The notes under the pieces are model-generated. The model worked only from the letters and a program-made list of their open reading frames with translations, was not told the DNA's origin and made no database searches. The position numbers were made by a program, and so were the translations under genes. 64,000 nt of DNA from assembly GCA_910576335.1 (NCBI GenBank), contig CAJTIU010000018.1, forward strand, positions 1 through 64,000, in the 5' to 3' direction. Positions 43,644-52,589 of the stretch are shown here, in pieces. Numbering within the stretch: the first letter of the stretch is position 1; every line of letters begins with the position of its first letter. This stretch comes from Lachnospiraceae bacterium (GTDB lineage: Bacteria; Bacillota; Clostridia; Lachnospirales; Lachnospiraceae).

Positions 43644-43835
43644 CTACTCTTTAATTCTGTCAAGTTCTGTCAGACAGACACCGGCAACCGTAAGAATAAC
43701 TTTTAATTCCCTGTAACGCTCAAACATCATATTATATGTTTGCATATCATTATTACTTTTTGCCGATAGCATCCAGTTTTGCAGCCGGGAAAACTCAACG
43801 ACAGAATCTTTTACAATATCTGTTATACTGGGCAT
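43644..43835 (-). CDS. Hypothetical 63-residue helical protein
   Basis: MPSITDIVKDSVVEFSRLQN, then WMLSAKSNNDMQTYNMMFER and an almost wholly helical remainder ending ELDRIKE. An AGGTGG ribosome binding site lies 5 bases before the ATG and a good terminator follows, which together support a real gene. No family is recognised and no membrane segment is certain. Confidence 0.6.
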   Translation of the reverse strand: MPSITDIVKDSVVEFSRLQNWMLSAKSNNDMQTYNMMFERYRELKVILTVAGVCLTELDRIKE

Positions 43836-44036
43836 ATTTCCACCTGCTTTCTATTGAGAAACGTTTATCTAGTATCTTTATTATATCAACTGGATATTTT
43901 AGTGTAAAGCCTTTCTTTCAATAAAAAAGGACAAGAAATGTCCCATATTCTGACCAGTAATAGGTCGAGAAAGATAAAGCGGTCTGCTATGATAACAATA
44001 GCAGAGTTTTAGAAACAGGCAAGGAGGGAAAATAGC

Positions 44037-44651
44037 ATGAATGTACAAAAGGTTACGGACAAGTCTTTTGGAAAATATGGGCGTGTCCTGGAAGGGTACT
44101 CTCTTTCAGGTCTTTTGGAGGCAATGAAGCATACGCCGCTTCCGGATGAGGTCATCTATGTGCCTTCTGTAGAGGAGCTGGAGGCGCTTCCGGTGGTGCG
44201 GGAATTCAAAAACCGGGCATTTGGAGGACTTCCGATACAGATCGGATATTGCAATGGGAAGAATAAAAAGCTGAATGCCCTGGAATACCATCGCTCTTCG
44301 GAGATCAATGTTGCGGTTACGGATATGATTCTCCTGGTAGGTATGGAGCAGGATGTGAAGGAGGATTATACTTACGATACTTCACAGATAGAGGCATTTT
44401 TTGTCCCGGCGGGAACCGTGGTGGAGATGTACGCCACAACGCTTCACTATGCACCGTGCATGACAGCAGAGACAGGCTTCCGGGCAGTCGTAGTACTCCC
44501 TGCGGGAACGAATACGGAGCTTGATTTTCCGGTGGGAGAATCGGGGGAGGAGCGTCTTATTACAGCAAAGAATAAATGGCTCATTGCCCATGAGGAGGCG
44601 GGAATCGAAGGTGCCTTCTGCGGGTTAAAGGGAGAGAATATTGAATTGTAA
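44037..44651 (+). CDS. DUF4867 family protein
   Basis: A 204-residue cupin-like protein that I place in DUF4867 by pattern (YHRSSEINVAVTDMILLVG, then FFVPAGTVVEMYATTLHYAP with His and Glu suitable for a metal). It is often next to FucI/AraA-type isomerase and FGGY-kinase genes, as here, and may be a sugar-binding or isomerase accessory. AAGGAGGGAAAATAGC precedes the ATG. The reaction is unknown. Confidence 0.7.
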   Translation: MNVQKVTDKSFGKYGRVLEGYSLSGLLEAMKHTPLPDEVIYVPSVEELEALPVVREFKNRAFGGLPIQIGYCNGKNKKLNALEYHRSSEINVAVTDMILLVGMEQDVKEDYTYDTSQIEAFFVPAGTVVEMYATTLHYAPCMTAETGFRAVVVLPAGTNTELDFPVGESGEERLITAKNKWLIAHEEAGIEGAFCGLKGENIEL

Positions 44652-44739
44652 CAAAGATCCGCACTCCGAAAGAGGGAGCGCAGGCTGCAGCCGCACAAAA
44701 AAGCCATTGCCGAAGGCGATTTAAAATGGATTTTTGCAT

Positions 44740-44765
44740 GTGACTGCGAAGGTACAGAGCAGTAC
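44740..44765. repeat. Family C short repeat
   Basis: GTGACTGCGAAGGTAC, then AGAGCAGTAC. It matches 15351-15377 at most positions and lies between the DUF4867 and isomerase genes. Confidence 0.5.
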
Positions 44766-44798
44766 AAATTTTATATGAAAGAAAGGAAGTAGATTATT

Positions 44799-46283
44799 AT
44801 GAATAACATGCCACAATTAAAAATCGGAGTAGTAGCAGTAAGCAGAGATTGTTTTCCAGAGAGCCTGTCCGTTACAAGGCGCGAGGCGCTGATGAAGGCC
44901 TATAGGGAGAAATATGGAGCAGAGGAGATCTATGAATGTCCAATCTGTATTGTCGAGAGTGAGATTCACATGGTTCAGGCGCTGGAGGATATTAAGAAAG
45001 CAGGATGCAATGCACTTGTTGTCTATCTTGGAAACTTTGGGCCGGAGATCTCAGAGACTCTTCTTGCAAAGCATTTCGAAGGACCGAAGATGTTCATTGC
45101 AGCAGCAGAGGAGCGTGGGGACAATCTGATTCAGGGAAGAGGCGATGCATACTGCGGTATGTTAAATGCTAGCTACAACTTAAAGCTCCGCAATGTAAAG
45201 GCTTATATCCCGGAATATCCGGTTGGGACTGCAGAGGAATGTGCGGATATGATTCACGAGTTCCGTCCGATTGCAAAAGCAGTTATCGGGCTTAGTAATC
45301 TGAAGATTATAAGCTTCGGACCAAGACCGCTGAACTTCCTGGCATGTAATGCGCCGATCAAACCATTGTATGACCTTGGTGTTGAGATTGAAGAAAACTC
45401 AGAGCTTGATCTTTTTGAGGCATTTAATAAGCATGCGGAAGATGAGAGAATTCCGGCCCTGGTAAAGGAGATGGAAGAGGAGCTTGGAGCAGGAAATAAG
45501 AAGCCGGAGATTCTGACGAAGCTTGCCCAGTATGAAATTACTCTTAAGGACTGGATTAAGGATCACAGAGGATATCGTAAATATGTGGCAATCGCAGGAA
45601 AATGCTGGCCGGCATTCCAGACACAGTTCGGATTTGTGCCGTGCTATGTGAACAGCCGTCTGACTGCACAGGGGATTCCTGTGTCCTGCGAAGTGGATAT
45701 CTATGGAGCCTTAAGTGAATTTATCGGAACCGTAGTCAGTGAGGATATTGTGACTCTGCTGGATATTAATAACAATGTTCCGGCAGACATGTACAAAGAG
45801 GATATCGAAGGAAAATTTGACTATACCCATAAGGATACATTTATGGGATTCCACTGCGGAAATACGGCGTCAAAGAAGCTGTCATTCTGTGAGATGAAGT
45901 ATCAGCTGATCATGGCGAGAGCGCTGCCGGAGGAGGTTACCCAGGGAACCCTGGAAGGAGATATTATGCCTGGTGACATTACCTTCTATCGTCTGCAGAG
46001 CACGGCTGACTGTAAACTCCGCGCATATATTGCCCAGGGTGAGGTGCTTCCGGTGGCAACGAGATCTTTCGGGGGAATCGGTATCTTTGCAATTCCGGAA
46101 ATGGGCAGATTTTACCGCCATGTGCTGATCGAAGGAAATTATCCGCATCACGGCGCGGTTGCATTTGGAAACCACGGGAAGGCATTGTTTGAGGTGTTTA
46201 AGTATATCGGCGTTCCAGTAGAAGAGATTGGCTATAATCAGCCGGCAGGCGTCAGATATCCGACAGAGAATCCATGGAAATAA
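44799..46283 (+). CDS. L-fucose/L-arabinose isomerase family protein
   Basis: A 494-residue sugar isomerase-fold protein. The N-terminal part (KIGVVAVSRDCF, NALVVYLGNFGPE) and the C-terminal catalytic part (GNTASKKLSFCEMKYQLIMA, RLQSTADCKLRAYIAQGEVL, IEGNYPHHGAVAFGNHGKAL) follow the FucI/AraA plan, with His and Glu residues fit for a metal. It should interconvert an aldose and a ketose, which the FGGY kinase downstream would phosphorylate. The substrate is not fixed by sequence; D-arabinose, L-fucose or a relative are candidates. Confidence 0.85.
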   Translation: MNNMPQLKIGVVAVSRDCFPESLSVTRREALMKAYREKYGAEEIYECPICIVESEIHMVQALEDIKKAGCNALVVYLGNFGPEISETLLAKHFEGPKMFIAAAEERGDNLIQGRGDAYCGMLNASYNLKLRNVKAYIPEYPVGTAEECADMIHEFRPIAKAVIGLSNLKIISFGPRPLNFLACNAPIKPLYDLGVEIEENSELDLFEAFNKHAEDERIPALVKEMEEELGAGNKKPEILTKLAQYEITLKDWIKDHRGYRKYVAIAGKCWPAFQTQFGFVPCYVNSRLTAQGIPVSCEVDIYGALSEFIGTVVSEDIVTLLDINNNVPADMYKEDIEGKFDYTHKDTFMGFHCGNTASKKLSFCEMKYQLIMARALPEEVTQGTLEGDIMPGDITFYRLQSTADCKLRAYIAQGEVLPVATRSFGGIGIFAIPEMGRFYRHVLIEGNYPHHGAVAFGNHGKALFEVFKYIGVPVEEIGYNQPAGVRYPTENPWK

Positions 46284-46304
46284 TATACAGCGCCGTCCCG
46301 AATC

Positions 46305-46341
46305 GTTACTATGAGCGGCCTCCTAGGCCGTGAATAGTAAC
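46305..46341. repeat. Family A-like palindrome
   Basis: GTTACTAT...ATAGTAAC arms enclose a GCGGCCTCCTAGGCCGT stem. It lies between the isomerase and kinase genes and is a longer variant of family A. Confidence 0.75.
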
Positions 46342-46393
46342 GAACAGCCTTTCGGGGCGTGAACCGTATCTAAAAAAGTAGTAGGAGGAAGAA

Positions 46394-47863
46394 ATGTTAT
46401 ATATAGGAATTGACCTTGGAACCTCAGCTGTCAAGCTTCTGCTTATGGATGGCGGGGGGAAAATACATAAGATCGTATCAAAAGAATATCCGTTATTTTT
46501 CCCCCATCCTGGATGGTCGGAGCAGAGACCGGAGGACTGGTATGAGAAGACGATGGAAGGAATTGCCGAATTATTAGATGGAAGCGACCGGTCACAGGTG
46601 GCGGGCATTAGCTTTGGCGGGCAGATGCATGGGTTAGTCGCCCTTGACCAGGATGACCAGGTGATCCGGCCCGCGATTTTATGGAATGACGGACGTACGG
46701 CGAAGGAGACGGATTATCTGAACCAGGTAATCGGAAAGGAGAAGCTGTCAGAGTATACGGCAAATATTGCATTTGCAGGTTTTACAGCGCCGAAGCTTCT
46801 CTGGATGCGGGAAAATGAGCCGGAGAATTTTGCAAGGATTGCGAAGATCATGCTTCCTAAGGATTATCTGGCATATTGCCTGAGCGGTGTACACTGTACG
46901 GATTATTCAGACGCTTCCGGTATGCTCCTTATGGATGTAAAAAATAAATGCTGGTCGGAAGATATGATGGAAATCTGCGGTGTGACGAAAGAGCAGCTTC
47001 CGAAGCTGTATGAGAGCTATGAGGTAGTGGGAACCTTGAAGCCGGAACTTGCAGAAGCAGCAGGACTTTCAGACCAGGTTAAGGTTATTGCCGGAGCGGG
47101 GGATAATGCAGCAGCAGCAGTAGGAACAGGGACAGTAGGAGACGGTATGTGCAACATTTCCCTCGGAACCTCTGGAACCGTCTTTATCTCCAGCAAAACC
47201 TTCGGGGTGGATGAAAATAACGCCCTCCATTCCTTTGCCCATGCAGACGGGAGCTATCATCTTATGGGCTGCATGCTAAGCGCTGCATCCTGCAATAAGT
47301 GGTGGAATGAGGAGATTCTTAAGACAACGGATTTTGCCGCCGAGCAGGCCGGAATTACGAAGCTTGGAGAGAACCAGGTATTCTATCTTCCGTATCTTAT
47401 GGGAGAACGCTCGCCCCATAATGACCCGAAGGCAAGAGGAACATTTATCGGAATGACGATGGATACAACAAGAGAGGATATGACACAGGCAGTATTAGAG
47501 GGTGTGGCATTTGCACTCAGAGATTCCCTTGAGGTGGCAAAAAGTCTGGGCGTTCAGGTCAGCCGTACGAAGATCTGCGGCGGCGGGGCCAAGAGTCCGC
47601 TCTGGAAAAAAATCATCGCGAATGTCATGAATCTTAAGGTAGATATAATCGAAAGCGAGGAAGGCCCGGGCTACGGCGGGGCTATACTGGCAGCAGTTGG
47701 CTGCGGAGAGTATGGAAGCGTGGAGGAAGCGGCAGAAAAGCTTGTGAAGGTTATTGATACCGTGGAGCCGGATGAAGAGCTGTCCGATAAATATGAAGAA
47801 AGATACCAAAAATTCAGAAAAATCTACCCGGCATTAAAGGAGACATTCCAGAAGCTTTCATAG
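46394..47863 (+). CDS. xylB: Xylulokinase-type FGGY kinase
   Basis: A 489-residue sugar kinase. The N-terminal ATPase loop is YIGIDLGTSAVKLLLMDG, the sugar-binding part has SFGGQMHGLVALDQDDQVIR, and PAILWNDGRTAKETDYLN follows. The second domain carries GAGDNAAAAVGTGTV and ICGGGAKSPLWKKIIANVM. These fit XylB, which makes xylulose 5-phosphate from xylulose, although related FGGY kinases for ribulose or similar ketoses look alike. It follows the isomerase in one operon. GTAGGAGGAAGAA precedes the ATG. The 3' end overlaps a terminator. Confidence 0.85.
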   Translation: MLYIGIDLGTSAVKLLLMDGGGKIHKIVSKEYPLFFPHPGWSEQRPEDWYEKTMEGIAELLDGSDRSQVAGISFGGQMHGLVALDQDDQVIRPAILWNDGRTAKETDYLNQVIGKEKLSEYTANIAFAGFTAPKLLWMRENEPENFARIAKIMLPKDYLAYCLSGVHCTDYSDASGMLLMDVKNKCWSEDMMEICGVTKEQLPKLYESYEVVGTLKPELAEAAGLSDQVKVIAGAGDNAAAAVGTGTVGDGMCNISLGTSGTVFISSKTFGVDENNALHSFAHADGSYHLMGCMLSAASCNKWWNEEILKTTDFAAEQAGITKLGENQVFYLPYLMGERSPHNDPKARGTFIGMTMDTTREDMTQAVLEGVAFALRDSLEVAKSLGVQVSRTKICGGGAKSPLWKKIIANVMNLKVDIIESEEGPGYGGAILAAVGCGEYGSVEEAAEKLVKVIDTVEPDEELSDKYEERYQKFRKIYPALKETFQKLS

Positions 47864-47884
47864 GCTTCTGGAATGTCTCCTTTT
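47839..47884 (+). terminator. Terminator overlapping the kinase 3' end
   Basis: GGAGACATTCCAGAAGC and its exact complement form a 17-pair stem around the stop codon, followed by four T. It can also work for the minus-strand gene at 47896-48129. Confidence 0.85.
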
Positions 47885-47895
47885 CGTACACTTTT

Positions 47896-48129
47896 TCAGG
47901 CACATCTTTTCTGTATGAGAAACTGAAAGAACTTTGCGGCATTCTGCAAGGGATGAAAATCCAAACGGGGATGCCGGGAAGTGCATTTCTGCTCATATTG
48001 GTAGTTTTCTTTGACATAATCAATGTCGGCTTTATCATCAAGCTGTGAAAGGACAGACAGGACATCCTTGTAATTGTCATCCTGGTTATAGCTGTCTGTA
48101 AACAATCTGTTTTTGTCTCTGATACTCAT
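47896..48129 (-). CDS. Hypothetical 77-residue protein
   Basis: MSIRDKNRLFTDSYNQDDNY, then KDVLSVLSQLDDKADIDYVK and a basic end. GGGGAG lies 6-7 bases before the ATG and a terminator follows. The first 45 residues look like folded protein; the C-terminal third (CTSRHPRLDFHPLQNAAKFF) looks less so and could follow a frameshift. No family is recognised. Confidence 0.5.
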   Translation of the reverse strand: MSIRDKNRLFTDSYNQDDNYKDVLSVLSQLDDKADIDYVKENYQYEQKCTSRHPRLDFHPLQNAAKFFQFLIQKRCA

Positions 48130-48542
48130 AAAAATCTCCCCTAAAAATATTTTTATTAATTAGTTTCCCCTTAAACAGTTATCTATTGTAGTACGTTTTG
48201 GAGGAGAATGCAAGAGGAAACACAAAAACTTCAGAATAAAACATCAAAGATTTACAGGAGCGCTCCTGTCTTCTCCCGATAATCTTCATCACACACAACA
48301 TAGACAAACGGTTCGCTAAACAGCGCCGTTCAATGATTACTCCTGTCGGTATTAGGATTTTGGAATAAGGCGTCCTCAATCCCGTTGGATTTAGACTGTG
48401 GGTTAAGGTAGCCAAAAATAGCAGCTTGTGTTATACTTGCGCTATGGGTGCGGGCTGCGGGATCAGCGTTGTTGATTCCTCCTGTCGGGCTTTAATTACC
48501 ATAAGTTGAACAAAAGTTCAAAGAAAAAGGAGGAGAGCTTCA
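48130..48542. other. Gap with a candidate operator, no clear gene
   Basis: A minus-strand open stretch at 48179-48415 lacks a ribosome binding site and was not called. TTGTGTTATACT near 48426-48437 may be part of a promoter. The palindrome TTGAACaaaaGTTCAA (48506-48521) just before the methyltransferase ribosome binding site is a likely regulator site. Confidence 0.4.
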
Positions 48543-49376
48543 TTGGATTTGGAAATAAAAGAATATCTTTCAAGGATCGGCATATGCAGGATTACTGAGC
48601 TGGATACAGCGCTGACCGAATCATATGGAAAAGAGGAAGGGGAGAGGCATATTGAGCGGCTGACGGAGCTGTTTGACCGGTCGGAGGAGCGGATGCTATA
48701 TGGAACTGGAGAAACAGAGTACCTTCGCCGCCAGGGGGAGCTTGTTGATTACCTGAATCAGAGTCTCAAGATGAGCCTTTTGGCAGCTTCTTTTTATGAC
48801 CGTGTGTTTTTCCGGAGGGTTATGGAATATCTGCTTGAATCTGAACGTTTTTTAGAGGGAGACCTTTTTGACATTGGCTGTGGGAACGGGATTCTGACCT
48901 GTTTTCTTGCACTGCGGTGTCCGGATCTGTCTGTGACAGGACTGGAGCTTTCCAGGAATGCTGTTACTGTGGCAGAGGAACTTGCAGGGAGCCTTCAGCT
49001 TGGTAATGTGCGTTTTTTTGTTTCGGGGGTGTCGGGACAGAGGCAGTGCGATACGTTGTTTTCCAGCCGTACCGTGCATGAAAACATCAAGTGGAGGGCT
49101 CTCTGTGAAGAAGCCAGGATGGCTCCGCTGTCCGAAAAGGAACAGATAAAGAGGCATAGAAAGTATGCCAGGGAGCTTGCCGCGCTGGTGAAACCTCAGG
49201 GACATCTGGTCAGTGTAGAGCGCTTCGAGGATGACAGCGCATATGCCGGCCTGGTCTGCGCACTGGAGCGTGCGGGCTTCTGTCCGGTAAAAGGAACCGA
49301 TATGCAGTTTTCCTGTAAAAACGGAGATGAGACTGCCGCGTTTCGTGCAATGGTTTTTGAGAGAACAAGGGGCTAG
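48543..49376 (+). CDS. SAM-dependent methyltransferase (class I)
   Basis: A 277-residue protein starting with TTG behind GGAGGAGAG. The SAM-binding core is at about 105-175 (GDLFDIGCGNGILTCFLALR, then VTGLELSRNAVTVAEELA). A helical N-terminal region (about 1-80) and a C-terminal cap surround it. The acceptor is unknown. The final codon and stop fall at the edge of a MITE-like element, so the original end may have been changed. The 3' third was copied to 53714-53980. Confidence 0.8.
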   Translation: MDLEIKEYLSRIGICRITELDTALTESYGKEEGERHIERLTELFDRSEERMLYGTGETEYLRRQGELVDYLNQSLKMSLLAASFYDRVFFRRVMEYLLESERFLEGDLFDIGCGNGILTCFLALRCPDLSVTGLELSRNAVTVAEELAGSLQLGNVRFFVSGVSGQRQCDTLFSSRTVHENIKWRALCEEARMAPLSEKEQIKRHRKYARELAALVKPQGHLVSVERFEDDSAYAGLVCALERAGFCPVKGTDMQFSCKNGDETAAFRAMVFERTRG

Positions 49377-49540
49377 TATAATCCACACTAGTTACCAGTA
49401 CATTTTCGCGCAGGATAAATTTTCAGCCTGCAAGGCGGAGGAATGAGGCGTAGCGGTGGCTGCGTCGATTGACGACAACGCGGCAGATGGAAATTTAGGC
49501 CAGCGAAATGTACGGTTAATTAGTGTGGGTTATACTAGTA
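49373..49540. mobile_element. MITE-like element with long terminal inverted repeats
   Basis: Ends CTAGTATAATCCACACTAG... (49373 onward) and ...TTAATTAGTGTGGGTTATACTAG (to 49538) form inverted repeats of about 40 bases, running on through CATTTTCGC/GCGAAATG. The element is about 168 bases with no coding capacity. Its left end supplies the TAG stop of the methyltransferase gene. A solo end is at 4168-4198. Confidence 0.7.
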
Positions 49541-49541
49541 C

Positions 49542-49692
49542 AGCATTGCGTAATTAACGGTGAATTCTGCACCAGCTATTTCTGCCAGTACTGCATTGCC
49601 GCCAATCGGCGATGCCACCGCACCGCCTTATTCCTCCGCCTTGTCCTGACAAAAATATCATGCACATTATTCAACGTTAATTATGCAATGCT
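49542..49692. mobile_element. Second MITE-like element, directly adjacent
   Basis: AGCATTGCGTAATTAACGGT (49542) and ACGTTAATTATGCAATGCT (ending 49692) are the arms of an inverted repeat of about 24 bases with three mismatches. The element is 151 bases, non-coding, 1-2 bases from the first element. Confidence 0.65.
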
Positions 49693-49870
49693 CTTAAGTC
49701 CGGATCCCCTGTGATCCCGTCTGGCGAAGATTCAGCGAATTCCTAACCCGTGAACAGTAGCTTTGAAAGTTAATACAAGATTTATAAGGTATGAGAACAT
49801 TGATATAAAGTATAGGTTATGTTAGGATTAAGAAAGAACAATGAGTCTGTAGGAAGGGGTGAGTGACAGT

Positions 49871-50391
49871 ATGAAGCAGAAAATGAAGCTGCCAATAGGG
49901 ATTGAGTTTTTTAAGGATATGCTCAAATCCTTTTTCGAGATTGGAACACAAGCAGCACTCTTCAGCTTATCTTCATAACAGTCTCCAGCTTCTGACAAGG
50001 CTTCTGTATAAGCATTATGGAACACAGGCTATTGTGTTAATTGACGAATATGATGTGCCGCTTAATAAGGCATATCAAAATGGATATTATCCACAGATGG
50101 TGCGGCTGATACGTTCTGTATTCAGCCAGGTATTGAAAACCAACAAAAATCTCTATTTTGCCGTGATTACAGGGTGTCTGAGAATCGCAAAGGAAAGCAT
50201 TTTTACAGGACTTAATAATTTTAAAGTAGGGGAGTTTTGATGCTGCCTGAAAAGAGGCAATGACACTGATTAAGAATAAGGGTTATACGGATGTGCTTCA
50301 GAAGAAAGGGATGCGGACAATTCATGTGTATGGAATCGCATGCTATAAGAAGAGCTGCAAAATAGAATATCGTAAGCAACAATATTGTTAA
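49871..50391 (+). pseudogene. Remnant of an AAA-ATPase-like/DUF1703 protein
   Basis: Three pieces of one family lie in different frames. MKQKMKLPIGIEFFKDMLKS (from 49871) is the N-terminus. LLYKHYGTQAIVLIDEYDVP, then LRIAKESIFTGLNNFKVGEF (about 49980-50240) is the Walker B-containing middle. IKNKGYTDVLQKKGMRTIHV, then YGIACYKKSCKIEYR (to 50391) is the DUF1703 nuclease end. The Walker A region and most of the rest are deleted. These proteins normally have about 520-580 residues. Confidence 0.75.
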
Positions 50392-50554
50392 GGACTAACA
50401 GGTAAATCACGATCTTACGGTCAGCGCAGTAAGTGCGCAGTTTGGCGCATTCCAGACCCGTAAATAGTAATGCGGATATTATGATTACCTGTTCGAATAA
50501 TGAAGTTATTTGGAATAGCCTTAAGTCGTTGTTTACGAGAATGGGTGAAAAGAG

Positions 50555-51793
50555 ATGAATCTGTTATTACAATATAAAGGATTGCGCAGGGAGAACTATA
50601 TATTGTGCTTTGGACGCCTTGTCACGGCCATGGGCGCCATGGTCTGGCCTATGCTGACCATGATCTTAAGCCAGAAAATGGGAATGAGCGCAGAGCACAT
50701 CTCCTGGGTCATGGCACTGTTTGGAATACTCTCGCTTCCAACGAATCTGATCGGCGGGAAGATGGGGGATCATTTCAATAAAAAATTGAATATTGTGTTT
50801 CTGGATCTGGTATCTGTAGCCTGTTATATCATATGTGCTGCTATTCCGTTGTCAGCAAAGTCAATTGTACTGATGTTCATTGCAGCAACCTGCCAGAACA
50901 TGGAACATCCTTCCTATAACGCCCTGACAGCGGATATGACGAAGACAGAGGACCGGGAACGGGCGTATTCGCTTCAGTATCTTTGCACAAACCTGGGGTT
51001 CGTTATGGCGCCGACCGTGGGGGGCTTTCTTCTCCGGGATTATCTGTGGCTGGCATTTCTGATTAGCGGGATTGCAATCGGCTGCTCATCTATCCTGATA
51101 TTTTTTATGGTAAAGGATATCTCGCCAGTAGAAGATGTCAGCCAGAAGGCGGTATATCAGACAGACAGAGAAGGGGAAGGGCTGTGGACAGTCCTGAAGG
51201 AGAACAAAACGATTGTTCTCTACATCTTAGTGGTCAGCGGCTATTATGCAGGGTATCAGATGTATAATTATCTGATGCCGCTGGATCTGGAGGCGCTCCA
51301 TGGCGACAGCGGGGCGGTGATCTTTGGAACAATTACCAGTGTGAACTGTATTGCAGTTGTTCTGTTCACTCCGCTGATTACAAGGATGTTTCCGAGACTT
51401 CCGGAGACGGTGAAGGCAATGCTTGGACAGGCGCTTTTAGTAGCGGGATTTGCAATATTCTGTTCATTTGCCGGTCAGATCCCCTTTTATTATGTTGCCA
51501 TGATCGTTCTGACCTGTGGAGAGGTTTTTAGCATGCTTGCGGAAAGTCCCTATCTGACGAAGAGAATGCCGGCCAGCCACAGGGGAAGGGTCAATGGATT
51601 CGTGGGCGTTGTCCGTACAGGGGTAACGGGCATCTATCAGGCAATGATTGGCTTTGTATATGGACGTGGCGGGGCAGAGGCGGCATGGGTGGTGGTGCTG
51701 ATCAGCGGAGGGCTGTTCGTATTGCTTTGTATTCTGCTTATCGTGAAGGATCGAAAAGTGTATAGAAATCTGTATGATGTCAGAGAAAGATAA
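50555..51793 (+). CDS. MFS transporter, intact copy
   Basis: A 412-residue major facilitator protein with twelve hydrophobic segments. The loop between helices 2 and 3 reads GGKMGDHFNKKLNIVFLD (about 67-85), near the MFS motif G-x-x-x-D-R/K; a second such loop is near MFPRLPETVKAM. It probably exports or imports a small molecule not deducible here. GGTGAAAAGAG precedes the ATG. A decayed duplicate is at 54043-55280. Confidence 0.88.
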   Translation: MNLLLQYKGLRRENYILCFGRLVTAMGAMVWPMLTMILSQKMGMSAEHISWVMALFGILSLPTNLIGGKMGDHFNKKLNIVFLDLVSVACYIICAAIPLSAKSIVLMFIAATCQNMEHPSYNALTADMTKTEDRERAYSLQYLCTNLGFVMAPTVGGFLLRDYLWLAFLISGIAIGCSSILIFFMVKDISPVEDVSQKAVYQTDREGEGLWTVLKENKTIVLYILVVSGYYAGYQMYNYLMPLDLEALHGDSGAVIFGTITSVNCIAVVLFTPLITRMFPRLPETVKAMLGQALLVAGFAIFCSFAGQIPFYYVAMIVLTCGEVFSMLAESPYLTKRMPASHRGRVNGFVGVVRTGVTGIYQAMIGFVYGRGGAEAAWVVVLISGGLFVLLCILLIVKDRKVYRNLYDVRER

Positions 51794-51924
51794 ATGAGCA
51801 GATATTTTCAGGGAATATATTGTTTATGGGAGGCAGCTGTTAGTTGCCTTCTATTGATGTAAACTGTTGGCTGATGTAAAGAAATAGTAGCTTTTGAACA
51901 CTAGAATATCGTTGCTATAGTAAT

Positions 51925-52262
51925 GATGGTTATTTCATATGCTGGAACAGCGTTTATTGCTATGGTTGCCATTAGCCGGGAAAACAAAAGAGAAAGGATT
52001 GTTTAAGTATGCTAATGGTATTATATGTCTTTTCAATACTTTTTGGAACATCAATGATTTCACAGAAATATAATCTGCAGTTGAATAAGACTGTGTCCGC
52101 TGTTTTGTATAAGAGATTATTGGATGCGTACTGCCCTCAACGAAAAGCAATTATTGCATTAATTGACTCGGGATTTTCTGGACTAAAATGAAAATGGGAA
52201 AATACGGGCTCTTATACAGGCTATTGAATATGCAGAGAAAAACGGAGCAGTTATATGTAAGC
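51925..52262 (+). pseudogene. Deleted copy of the small membrane protein and S8 protease pair at 61273-62507
   Basis: 51925-51985 matches the end of the 61273 gene (FAGSAF..VAISRENK). 52009-52185 matches the start of the protease (SILFGTS, QKYNLQLNKTVSAV, ALIDSGFS). It then jumps to the part around residue 153 (ENGK.QALIQAIEYAEKNGAV) and breaks off near 52262. The catalytic His and Ser regions are lost. The remaining 52263-52430 shows nothing I can name. Confidence 0.8.
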
Positions 52263-52430
52263 TTACCATTAAATGAAGAAAATTTTAGAATTTGGGAACA
52301 AATAATTGCATATCTGTTCTTTCTGTGATACAATCTGATAAAGAATTCTAAAGGGTATTCATCCTTTGCATTCTGACCGGTATGTCACCGGATTACCCAA
52401 TCATTCTTATTTAGGTTTTACAGGTATGAT

Positions 52431-52457
52431 GTTACTGTGAACGGAGTGAACAGTAAC
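52431..52457. repeat. Family A palindromic repeat
   Basis: GTTACTGTgaACGGAGTgaACAGTAAC, the same as at 11254-11280. Confidence 0.8.
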
Positions 52458-52589
52458 CGTGATTCACGGGTGAGTGACGCAATCTTTTGGTTTTGACTTT
52501 TCTAAATCTTTATTTCATGCTATGATTACATATAGAAAAAGTCTTCTGGCTCTATACCTGTAACCCTTACAAAAGAAAGGAGACTTTTT

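Noticed and set aside
48179-48415. A 78-codon minus-strand frame
   Set aside because: No ribosome binding site, no recognised family; treated as part of the non-coding gap.
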